Positions 6,527 through 13,392 of a stretch of 17,350 nucleotides of DNA are shown in pieces. The notes beneath the pieces are model-generated. The model worked only from the letters and a program-made list of their open reading frames with translations, ran no database searches and was not told where the DNA came from. Every line of letters begins with the position of its first letter. Within the stretch, counting starts at the first letter, position 1. The DNA is from Lichenicoccus sp964235615. Lineage in GTDB: Bacteria > Pseudomonadota > Alphaproteobacteria > Acetobacterales > Acetobacteraceae. The stretch lies in assembly GCA_964235615.1 (NCBI GenBank), contig CAXSEE010000085.1, forward strand, positions 1-17,350, given 5' to 3'. Made by a program: the position numbers and the translations under genes.

Positions 6527-7675
6527 GCGCGAGGCGTCGAGCAGGGCGAGCACCTCGCGTGCCGCGGACTCCGAGGGGGTCCCGGAAGGCGCGCGCAGCA
6601 GATCGAGCACCTCGGCGAAACCCTGTCTCTGCGATGCCGCCGCCGACGGGTCGGCCAGGAGCTTCCGTACCGTGCCGGCAAGGCGGTCGGGACGGCAATC
6701 CTGCTGCAGCAGCTCCGGCACCAGCTCGCGTCTGGCCAGCAGGTTGACCATCGCCACGTGCGGCACCCGGATCAGCCGCCTGGCGATCGCCGCGGTGATC
6801 GGGTTGACCCGGTAGGTCACCGCCATCGGCACTCCGGCCAGCGCCAGCTCCAGCGTCGAGGTGCCGGATTTGGTCAGGGCGGCACTGCTGGCGGCGAAGG
6901 CGTCGTGCTTGTCCCCCGTCTCGGTCACGAGGATCGGGCGCGTCGGCCAGTCGCGCGAGGCCTGCAATACTGCCTCCGCCACCACCGGAGAGGCGGCGAC
7001 GACCGGCACGATGCCGCCGGGCTGTCGTGAAAGCAGGCTCAACGTTTGGCCGAACACCGGCAGCAGGCGGGGCGCCTCGCTGCGACGGCTGCCGGGCATC
7101 AGCATGAGGATCGGCACTTCCGCGGCGATGCCGTGACGGGCGCGGAACCGCCCGGCATCCCCGGTATCGGCGCCGGACTGCAGCACCGGATGACCCGTGA
7201 AGCGCGCCTCCAGACCGTGGCGGGCGAAGAATTCCGGCTCGAACGGCAGCAGGCAGAGCAGCCGCTCCCACAGCCCGGGGAACTCCCGCACGCGATGCTC
7301 GCGCCAGGCCCAGACCTGGGGGGCGACATAATGCACGCGCGGGATGCCGAGCGGCGCGATCCGGCGCAGCAGGCGCAGGGTGAAGCCGGGACTGTCGATC
7401 GTCACTACCAGGGCAGGCCGGAGACGCGCGATCTCGGCCACCGTCTGGTCGAGCCGCTGGGCCAGCGCACGCACGCGCGGCAGCACCTCCAGCAGTCCCA
7501 TCACGGCGAGCTCGCGCATCGGGAATAGGCTGGCAAATCCCTGCTCGGCCATGCGAGCGCCGCCGATGCCGCTGAACTCGAGTCCTGGACGTTGCAGCGT
7601 AAGGGCGTGCATCAGGCGCGCGCCGAGCACGTCGCCGCTGGCCTCGCCGGCGACCAGGAACAGGCGCGGACCCAT
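6527..7675 (-). CDS. lpxB: Lipid-A-disaccharide synthase (3' end in assembly gap)
   Basis: 383 codons from ATG 7675 to the gap edge. LpxB is usually about 380-400 residues, so only a few residues and the stop are missing. Visible family motifs: LVAGEASGD at the N-terminus, VHYVAPQVWAWREHRV in the middle, LMLPGSRRSE, and the C-terminal SGTSTLELALAGVPM with YRVNP. LpxB joins UDP-2,3-diacylglucosamine and lipid X to form the lipid A disaccharide at the inner face of the cytoplasmic membrane, so the organism makes lipid A. AAGGG lies about 7-8 bases upstream of the ATG, and hisI ends 16 bases upstream, suggesting co-transcription. In many bacteria lpxB follows lpxA/lpxI; here it follows hisI. Confidence 0.95.
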
Positions 7676-7691
7676 ATTCAGGCCCTTTCGG

Positions 7692-8078
7692 TCATTCGCC
7701 GTATAGCTGTTCGGGCGCGACCAGGGGCTGGCTGATCTCGACCAGGCCATCGCTGCCGGCCTCGCGGAAGAAGCAGCTGCGCCGGCCGGTATGGCAGGCC
7801 ACCCCGTGCTGGTCGACCAGCAACAATATCGCGTCGCCGTCGCAGTCCACGCGCAGGGAGATAACCCGCTGGGTCTGGCCGGAGCTCTCGCCCTTGCGCC
7901 AGAGCCGGCTGCGGCTGCGGCTCCAGTAGCAGGCCTGGCCGGTCCGCCACGTCTCCTCCAGCGCCTCGCGGTTCATCCAGGCCAGCATCAGCACCTCGCC
8001 GCTGTCATGCTGCTGCGCGATGGCGGCCACGAGGCCGTTCTGGTCGTAGGCGACCTGGTCGAGGATACGGGGGTTCAA
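7692..8078 (-). CDS. hisI: Phosphoribosyl-AMP cyclohydrolase
   Basis: 128 residues, the usual size of the single-domain enzyme without a HisE fusion. It opens the purine ring of phosphoribosyl-AMP in the third step of histidine synthesis. Diagnostic motifs: GEVLMLAWMN, YWSRSRSRLWRKGE, the Mg-site VDCDGD (Asp78, Asp80, Asp82) with Cys79, and the Zn-site ACHTGRRSC (Cys95, Cys102). The start is inferred as TTG 8078, which overlaps the TGA of the upstream gene as TTGA (8075-8078) and gives the normal N-terminus NPRILDQVAYDQNGL. There is no in-frame ATG or GTG nearby. The longer open frame to 8750 is only the shadow of the upstream gene. No hisE or other his gene lies in the window. Confidence 0.94.
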   Translation of the reverse strand: MNPRILDQVAYDQNGLVAAIAQQHDSGEVLMLAWMNREALEETWRTGQACYWSRSRSRLWRKGESSGQTQRVISLRVDCDGDAILLLVDQHGVACHTGRRSCFFREAGSDGLVEISQPLVAPEQLYGE

Positions 8079-8902
8079 AGCGGCGGGGCCGATTGTACCG
8101 GCAGGCGCATCCAGCCGGGAACGCGGGCATGCAGCGTGTGGTCGCCGGCCTGGATCGCCGAATGCAGATGCTCCAGGCGAAGCAGCGCGATCCCGAAGCC
8201 GTCGCGCGACGAGCGCATCACGCCGGTCTCGACGCCGGCATGGGTCAAGATCGTGCCGGCTGGTGGCAGCGCCGCGTCCGAGGCGACCGGCACCAGCCGG
8301 CGCTTGAGCAGGCCGCGGTAGCGCGTCCGCGCGGTGAGTTCCTGGCCCATGTAGCAGCCCTTGGTCCAGGAGATGCCGCCGAGCTCGTCGAAGCCGGCTT
8401 CCAGCAGCAGGGTCTTCTCGCTCTCGCAATCCCGCGAACCGTCCGGCAGGCCGAGCAGGAGACGGTGCCGGTCCCAATCCGAAGCATCCGCCTCGCTTGC
8501 GTGCGGGGCCGCCGACAGCACTCGCCAGCCCGCATCGGGCAGCCTCGGATCGGGGACGATCAGCGTGTCGGGTCCGGCTTCGGGCGTGCCATCCCAGGCG
8601 GCATGGACATGCAGGCCGGTCAGGGACAGCTCGACCTTGGAGCGCAGGCGGAACCGGGTCAGCTTCTGGATCAGCATCGGCGCCTGCTCGCGCTCGCAAT
8701 CGAGCAGCAGACGCTCCTGGTCGTGCAGGATAAAGAAGTCGGCGAGCCACCGGCCCTGCGGCGTGAGCAGGCCGGCCCAGACCGCCGTTCCGGGTGCTGC
8801 CAGGGACACGTCGTTGGAGACCAGGCCCTGGAGGAAGGCGACGCGGTCGGGACCATCGACCGCGACGACCGCGCGGTCAGGGAGCAGTGCGAGCTTCAGC
8901 AT
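8075..8902 (-). CDS. ygfZ: YgfZ/GcvT-like folate-binding protein
   Basis: 275 residues. The signature KGCYMGQELTARTRYRG (Lys181-Gly197, with Cys183 and Glu188) is the conserved YgfZ/COG0354 motif. The N-terminal VDGPDRVAFLQGLVSNDV matches the tetrahydrofolate-binding GcvT-like fold. YgfZ (IBA57 in mitochondria) supports assembly or repair of certain Fe-S proteins in the cytoplasm. ATG 8902 gives the normal N-terminus. The frame stays open upstream to 9103, but that part runs over the antitoxin gene on the other strand and has no family similarity that I see. No strong Shine-Dalgarno sequence is visible. Its TGA overlaps the hisI TTG start, implying translational coupling. Confidence 0.92.
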   Translation of the reverse strand: MLKLALLPDRAVVAVDGPDRVAFLQGLVSNDVSLAAPGTAVWAGLLTPQGRWLADFFILHDQERLLLDCEREQAPMLIQKLTRFRLRSKVELSLTGLHVHAAWDGTPEAGPDTLIVPDPRLPDAGWRVLSAAPHASEADASDWDRHRLLLGLPDGSRDCESEKTLLLEAGFDELGGISWTKGCYMGQELTARTRYRGLLKRRLVPVASDAALPPAGTILTHAGVETGVMRSSRDGFGIALLRLEHLHSAIQAGDHTLHARVPGWMRLPVQSAPPL

Positions 8903-9002
8903 GGATCTGAACTTGGCTTCAGCGAGGCGTCGAAGCAAGTCTGGACACTTGGGGGTGGCGAGAAGCACAGCCCCGCTATGCAAGGCCGCTTCGGGACGAT
9001 AG

Positions 9003-9016
9003 TACCTCATTAGGTA
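9003..9016. promoter_or_regulatory. Inverted repeat upstream of Phd/YefM-type antitoxin, possible autoregulatory operator
   Basis: TACCT-CATT-AGGTA is a perfect 5-bp inverted repeat ending 18 bases before the antitoxin ATG (9035). It is followed by a near-exact direct repeat, ATTTCAGGATG at 9017-9026 (with one base variant) and 9028-9037. The first AGGA is the likely ribosome-binding site. Phd/YefM antitoxins commonly repress their own promoter by binding short palindromes, so this is a reasonable operator candidate. It also lies in the 132-base spacer shared with the divergent ygfZ-type gene. Confidence 0.35.
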
Positions 9017-9034
9017 TTTCAGGATGATTTCAGG

Positions 9035-9322
9035 ATGGACATTACGACCGACATCCAGAGCATGACAACGTTTCGCAACAACAGCGCCGAGTTCATGGAG
9101 CATCTAAAGCGCACAGGGCGACCTCTGGTGCTGACCGTGAACGGTAAGGCGGCGGCTGTAGTGCAGGATGCCGAGGCATATCAGCGCCTATGCGACATTG
9201 CAGCCGAGGCGCGTGTCGAGGAGGCCATTCGGCAGGCTCGTGAGGAAACTGTGGCAGGTCTCGGCCGGCCAGCGGGAGAAGTACTCGATGAAATCCGAGC
9301 AGAGTTCAACATACCGCGTTGA
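9035..9322 (+). CDS. Phd/YefM-family antitoxin
   Basis: 95 residues. The pattern SMTTFRNNSAEFMEHLKRTGRPLVLTVNGKAAAVVQDAEAYQRL is the N-terminal DNA-binding and dimerisation fold of Phd/YefM antitoxins, including the T-V-N-G-K turn. The charged C-terminal part, EEAIRQAREETVAGLGRP and onward, is the usual toxin-neutralising tail. It is expected to bind the toxin encoded directly downstream and to repress the operon. AGGA at 9021-9024 precedes ATG 9035 by 10 bases. The gene overlaps the toxin gene by 35 bases, typical of such pairs. Confidence 0.93.
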   Translation: MDITTDIQSMTTFRNNSAEFMEHLKRTGRPLVLTVNGKAAAVVQDAEAYQRLCDIAAEARVEEAIRQAREETVAGLGRPAGEVLDEIRAEFNIPR

Positions 9323-9608
9323 GCTTTTGCCGCTCGCATCTCGTAATCTCCGGGCTATTTATAAGCGCATCGAACCCGAACATTCGGCAAAGGCTGCTGA
9401 GTGGTTCAACGAGTTGACGGAAGCTGTCCTCGGGCTTGACCGCCCGGCCCGATGTCCGGTCATCTCAGAGGATAAGAATGTTCGGCATCTGCTCTATGGC
9501 AGCAGGCCGGACATCTACCGCATATTGTTCGAAATCGACGAGAACAAGCGCCTGGTGACGGTGCTCAACATCCGGCACGGCGCACGAAGGCCATTGGTTC
9601 GGAGATGA
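9288..9608 (+). CDS. RelE/ParE-family toxin
   Basis: 106 residues. YRVELLPLASRNLRAIYKRI at the N-terminus, LDRPARCPVISEDKNVRHLLYG in the middle, YRILFEIDE, and the terminal VLNIRHGARRPL are characteristic of the RelE/ParE superfamily. Members act either as ribosome-dependent mRNA nucleases (RelE type) or gyrase inhibitors (ParE type). The sequence alone does not decide which, although the conserved RHGARRPL end is common in plasmid-stabilisation-type members. ATG 9288 has GGAGAA (9274-9279) 8 bases upstream and lies inside the antitoxin gene, giving the usual overlapping order antitoxin then toxin. The reading frame appears intact. Confidence 0.92.
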   Translation: MKSEQSSTYRVELLPLASRNLRAIYKRIEPEHSAKAAEWFNELTEAVLGLDRPARCPVISEDKNVRHLLYGSRPDIYRILFEIDENKRLVTVLNIRHGARRPLVRR

Positions 9609-9642
9609 AGATATTCGCCCGATGACTTCTGCCTCGATCTAG

Positions 9643-9671
9643 ATCCGGGTTTTGCCTGGACCCCGGATTTT
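9643..9671 (+). terminator. Possible intrinsic terminator after the RelE/ParE toxin gene
   Basis: ATCCGGG (9643-9649) and CCCGGAT (9662-9668) form a perfect 7-bp stem with a 12-base loop, followed by TTTT (9668-9671). The element is also an imperfect direct repeat of CCGG(G/A)TTTTGCCT and is preceded by the 10-bp palindrome GATCTAGATC (9636-9645). It would separate the toxin-antitoxin operon from the glycosyltransferase operon starting at 9687. The loop is long and the T-run short, so efficiency is doubtful. Confidence 0.4.
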
Positions 9672-9686
9672 GCCTAAACGGGCGCC

Positions 9687-10601
9687 ATGCGCATCCTGTT
9701 CATCACCGCCACCCGGCTCGGCGACGCCGTGCTGTCGACCGGGCTGCTCGACCATCTGCTGCGGACGCATCCGCAGGCGAAGCTGACCATCGCCTGCGGT
9801 CCGGTGGCGGCCGGCCTGTTCGAGCGTCTCCCCGGACGCGAGCGCACCATCATCGTCGAGAAGCTTCGCCTCGACCTGCACTGGCTGCGGCTCTGGCTTG
9901 CCTGCGCCGGCACGAGATGGGATCTGGCGGTCGACCTGCGCGGCTCCGCCGTGACATGGCTGCTGCCGGCGCGCAGGCGGGCGATCCTGCGCGGCGGCCG
10001 CCGGCCGGGCCATCGCACCGGACATATCGCCGGCCTGATGGGCCTCGATCCGCCACCGATGCCGGTGGTCTGGACCGCGCCGGAAGACCATGCCCGCGCC
10101 GCGTCGCTGCTGCCGGAGGGCCGCCTGCTGGTCGGCATCGGCCCGACCGCGAACTGGTCCGGCAAGGTCTGGCCGGCGGACCGGTTCGCGGCCCTGTTCC
10201 GGCAGATCGAGCAGAGCCTGCCCGGCGCCGTGCCGGTGGTGTTCGCGGGGCCGGGCGACGCGGAGTGGGCGATGGCCGCCCCGGTGCTCGCCGCACTGCC
10301 GAGCGCCATCGACCTGTGCGGCCGGCTTTCGCTTTCCGAAGTGGCCGCATGCCTGTCGCGCTGCGGGCTGTTCATCGGCAACGACTCCGGCCTGATGCAT
10401 CTTGCCGCCGCCGCCGGGACCCCGACCCTGGGGCTGTTCGGGCCGAGTCGCGCCGACGAATATGCGCCCGCCGGACGCTGCACCGCCCATGTCGCCGCAC
10501 CCGGCGAGACCGGTTCGGCGCCGATCGAGGACCTCGCGATCGAGCCCGTGCTGCAGGCCGCCTTGTCGCTGCTCATCCGCGCGGGCATTTTGGCGGCATG
10601 A
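9687..10601 (+). CDS. GT9-family (heptosyltransferase-like) glycosyltransferase
   Basis: 304 residues. It starts RILFITATRLGDAVLSTGLL, the GT9 N-terminus with the conserved Asp13. The nucleotide-sugar half carries GPTANWSGKVWP (152-163) and the family signature GNDSGLMHLAAAAGTPTLGL (231-250). GT9 enzymes (WaaC/WaaF/WaaQ type) add heptose or related sugars to the lipopolysaccharide inner core at the cytoplasmic membrane. Here the sugar and acceptor are unknown. It heads the surface-glycan operon, and its TGA overlaps the ATG of the next gene (ATGA, 10598-10601), implying translational coupling. No Shine-Dalgarno is obvious before ATG 9687. Confidence 0.92.
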   Translation: MRILFITATRLGDAVLSTGLLDHLLRTHPQAKLTIACGPVAAGLFERLPGRERTIIVEKLRLDLHWLRLWLACAGTRWDLAVDLRGSAVTWLLPARRRAILRGGRRPGHRTGHIAGLMGLDPPPMPVVWTAPEDHARAASLLPEGRLLVGIGPTANWSGKVWPADRFAALFRQIEQSLPGAVPVVFAGPGDAEWAMAAPVLAALPSAIDLCGRLSLSEVAACLSRCGLFIGNDSGLMHLAAAAGTPTLGLFGPSRADEYAPAGRCTAHVAAPGETGSAPIEDLAIEPVLQAALSLLIRAGILAA

Positions 10602-11620
10602 GGATCGCCCATATCATGGCGGGAGCTGTCGCGGGCGGCGCCGAGCTCTTCTACGAGCGGCTGACCGCGGCACAGAACCGGACCGGCGAGACCGTGCTGG
10701 CGGCCATGCGGCGCAATCCGCAGCGCGCCGATCGCCTGCGCCAGGCCGGCCTCGATCCGCTGCAACTGCGCTTCGGCGGCCGGCTCGACCTGTTCACCCG
10801 GCCACGCCTGCGGCATGCGCTGCAACGGTTCGCACCGCGCGTCGCGATCGCCTGGATGAACCGCGCAGCCCGCCTCACCCCGGCGGGCGACTGGGTGCTG
10901 GCCGGACGGCTCGGCGGCTTCTACGACCTCTCGCACTATCGCCGCTGCGACCACCTGATCGGCAACACGCGCGGCATCGTCGATTGGATGAAGGCTCAGG
11001 GCTGGCCAGCCGCGCGGTCGCATCACCTGCCGAACTTCTGCAATGACTATGGGACCTTGCCACGCACGCGTCCGGACTGGCTGCCGGATGGCGCGAAGCT
11101 GGTGCTGGCACTGGGCCGGCTGCATCGCAACAAGGCGTTCGACGTGCTGATCCGGGCCTTGCGCGAACTCCCCGACACCATGCTTCTGATCGCCGGAGAG
11201 GGGCCGGAGCGCGCCTACCTGGAGGATCTGGCCCGACGCGAGGGGGTCGCGTCGCGCGTCCGCATGCCGGGCTGGCGCGAGGACACCGGCAGCCTGCTGG
11301 CCATCGCCGACCTGCTGGCATGTCCGTCGCGTCACGAACCGCTCGGCAACGTCATCATCGAGGCCTTCTCCGCGCGTCTGCCGGTCGTCGCCGCCGCGTC
11401 GCAGGGGCCGGTGGAGCTGATCACCAGCGGTAGCGACGGGATACTGGTGCCGGTGGAGGACGCGCCCGCGCTGGCGGCCGGGATCGGCGCGGTGCTGCGG
11501 GACCCGGCCCTCGCGGCCAGGCTGAGCCACGCCGGCCGGATCCGCTACGAGACGGAGTTTTCCGAGATCCCGGTGCTGGCGCGGTGGCACGACTTCCTGT
11601 CCGGCGTGGAGAAGGCCTGA
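10598..11620 (+). CDS. GT4-family (GT-B fold) glycosyltransferase
   Basis: 340 residues. The N-terminal AHIMAGAVAGGAELFYERL is the acceptor-side glycine-rich loop of GT4 enzymes. The C-terminal half has ALGRLHRNKAFDVLIRAL (171-188, with Arg174 and Lys179 expected to touch the nucleotide phosphates), LLIAGEGPE, and the E-x7-E motif EPLGNVIIE (Glu247, Glu255). This is a retaining glycosyltransferase using a nucleotide sugar. Position after the GT9 gene suggests lipopolysaccharide core or another surface glycan. It starts within the stop of the GT9 gene and ends in TGATG shared with the next start, so the three genes are tightly coupled. Confidence 0.92.
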   Translation: MRIAHIMAGAVAGGAELFYERLTAAQNRTGETVLAAMRRNPQRADRLRQAGLDPLQLRFGGRLDLFTRPRLRHALQRFAPRVAIAWMNRAARLTPAGDWVLAGRLGGFYDLSHYRRCDHLIGNTRGIVDWMKAQGWPAARSHHLPNFCNDYGTLPRTRPDWLPDGAKLVLALGRLHRNKAFDVLIRALRELPDTMLLIAGEGPERAYLEDLARREGVASRVRMPGWREDTGSLLAIADLLACPSRHEPLGNVIIEAFSARLPVVAAASQGPVELITSGSDGILVPVEDAPALAAGIGAVLRDPALAARLSHAGRIRYETEFSEIPVLARWHDFLSGVEKA

Positions 11621-13377
11621 TGTGCGGCATCGCCGGATTCTCCTTTGCCCCGGATGCCACCCGGACCGATCCCGCCATACTCTCGGTACTGGCCGCGGCG
11701 CTGGCCCATCGCGGCCCGGACGGCGCCGGCCATACCCTGGTCGGGCGCATCGCCCTGGTGCATACGCGGCTGGCGATCATCGACCTCGCCGGCGGCGACC
11801 AGCCCTTGTTCGCCGGTGCCGCGGCGCTGATCGCCAACGGCGAGATCTACAACGACCTGGCCCTGCGCGCGACCTTGCCGGAGGTGCATTTCGCCACCGG
11901 CAGCGACTGCGAGCCGCCGCTGCATCTCTGGCTGCGCGATGGCGCGCGCTATGTCGACCGCCTGCGCGGCATGTATGCGATCGCGATCCACGAGCGCGGC
12001 ACCCAGCACCTGACCCTGTCCCGCGATCCGTTCGGGATCAAGCCGCTCTATATCGCCGAACTCGCTCATGGACTGGCTTTCGCCTCGGAGCCGCAGGCGC
12101 TGCTGGCCGCGGGCCTCACGCGGCGCGGCGTGCGCGCCCGGAGCCGCCACGAGCTGCTGCAGCTCAAGTTCACCACCGGCCGCGAGACGATCTTCCCGGG
12201 CATCTCGCGCGTGCTGCCGGGAGAGACGCTGCGCATCGCCGGCGGCCGCGTGCTGGACCGCCAGCGTGCGCACGCGCTTCCGGCCGGGCCGGTCGAGGAC
12301 ATCACCGAGGCGGCCGCCCTGGCGCGGCTCGATGCGGCGCTGGAGGAGAGCGTCGCGCTGCATTGCCGCAGCGACGTGCCGTACGGGATGTTCCTCTCCG
12401 GCGGCATCGACAGCGCCAGCGTGCTGCACATGATGACGCGGGTGCGCCCGGGGCCGGTGCATGCCTACACCGCCACGTTCGATGTTCGCGAGGCGGCGGA
12501 CGAGAGCGGGCAGGCCAGGGTTATGGCCCAGGCGGCCGGCGCCCGGCACGAGGTGCTGCGGATCGACGAGGCGATGGTCTGGCGGCACCTGCCCGAGATC
12601 GTCGCCTGCATGGACGATCCGGTCGCGGACTATGCCATCATCCCCACCTGGCTGCTGGCGCGGCGGGCGAGGGGCGACGTCAAGGTGATCCTCAGTGGCG
12701 AGGGCGGCGACGAATTATTCGCCGGCTACGGCCGCTACCGCCGTGCCATGCGGCCCTGGTGGCGCGGGGGGAGGGCGATGCGACGTCGCGGCACCTTCGA
12801 CGGGCTCGACGTGCTGCGCGCCCACCCGTCCGATTGGCGCCAGGGGATCGCCGCGACCGAGCTGAGCATCACCCGGCGCGGCTCCCGGCTGATCGCCGCC
12901 CAGGAGAGCGACATCGCCGAATGGCTGCCCAACGACCTGCTGCTGAAGCTCGACCGCTGCCTGATGGCGCATGGCATCGAGGGCCGGACGCCGTTGCTCG
13001 ACAGCGGCGTGGCGGCGGCCTCGTTCCGGCTTCCCGACGGTCTCAAGGTCCGGCGCGGCATGGGCAAGTGGCTGCTGCGACGCTGGCTGGAGACACGCGT
13101 GCCGCAGTCGCGGCCGTTCGCGCCGAAGCAGGGTTTCACGGTGCCGGTCGGTGCCTGGATCGCGCAGGCGGGAGACCGGCTGGCGCCGCTGGTGGCGCGC
13201 CAGCCGGGGATCGCGGAGATCGCCTCCGCGGGCGGGGTGTCGCGCCTGTTCCGCAACGCGGCCGGCCGGCGCGAGCAGCATGCCGCCTGGACCTTGCTGT
13301 TCTATGCCCTGTGGCATCGCACCCACGTCCAGGGCCTGGCGCCGCAAGGTGATGTGTTCGAGACGCTGGCGGCCTGA
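11620..13377 (+). CDS. asnB: Asparagine synthase-like glutamine-dependent amidotransferase
   Basis: 585 residues, near the usual size. The N-terminal class II glutaminase begins MCGIAGFSF, with Cys2 as nucleophile, then AHRGPDGAGH, RLAIIDLAGGDQPL, NGEIYND and GSDCEPPLHLW. The synthetase half carries the PP-loop FLSGGIDSAS (258-267), LSGEGGDELFAGYGRYRR, and LLLKLDRCLMAHGIEGRTPLLD. These match AsnB, which makes asparagine from aspartate, ATP and glutamine. Because it overlaps the GT4 gene by one base (TGATG, 11618-11622) in a glycan operon, an alternative is amidation of a uronic-acid sugar, as is known for AsnB-like proteins in O-antigen clusters. The sequence does not separate these. The longer frame to 11584 is rejected because Cys2 must follow the initiator Met. 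Confidence 0.9.
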   Translation: MCGIAGFSFAPDATRTDPAILSVLAAALAHRGPDGAGHTLVGRIALVHTRLAIIDLAGGDQPLFAGAAALIANGEIYNDLALRATLPEVHFATGSDCEPPLHLWLRDGARYVDRLRGMYAIAIHERGTQHLTLSRDPFGIKPLYIAELAHGLAFASEPQALLAAGLTRRGVRARSRHELLQLKFTTGRETIFPGISRVLPGETLRIAGGRVLDRQRAHALPAGPVEDITEAAALARLDAALEESVALHCRSDVPYGMFLSGGIDSASVLHMMTRVRPGPVHAYTATFDVREAADESGQARVMAQAAGARHEVLRIDEAMVWRHLPEIVACMDDPVADYAIIPTWLLARRARGDVKVILSGEGGDELFAGYGRYRRAMRPWWRGGRAMRRRGTFDGLDVLRAHPSDWRQGIAATELSITRRGSRLIAAQESDIAEWLPNDLLLKLDRCLMAHGIEGRTPLLDSGVAAASFRLPDGLKVRRGMGKWLLRRWLETRVPQSRPFAPKQGFTVPVGAWIAQAGDRLAPLVARQPGIAEIASAGGVSRLFRNAAGRREQHAAWTLLFYALWHRTHVQGLAPQGDVFETLAA

Positions 13378-13392
13378 TCCGCGGAGATATTC

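Noticed and set aside
5462..7030. Plus-strand 522-codon frame opposite the AEC transporter and lpxB
   Set aside because: Low-complexity Gln/Arg/Gly-rich product crossing the gap; shadow of the minus-strand genes.
5492..7750. Single 752-codon frame joining LpxB to the AEC transporter
   Set aside because: The join passes through 100 N. The two proteins are unrelated families, and sharing a frame across a placeholder gap is chance.
8079..8750. N-terminal extension of HisI in the same frame
   Set aside because: This part lies inside the ygfZ-type gene in another frame and looks like GC-shadow sequence. HisI homologues begin at the TTG position.
8903..9103. N-terminal extension of the YgfZ-type protein to 9103
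   Set aside because: It would overlap the antitoxin gene on the opposite strand and shows no family similarity; ATG 8902 gives the normal N-terminus.
9917..11620. 567-codon frame giving the GT4 protein a ~227-residue N-terminal extension
   Set aside because: The extension is the Arg/Pro/Ala-rich out-of-frame reading of the GT9 gene. ATG 10598 within the ATGA junction is the natural start.
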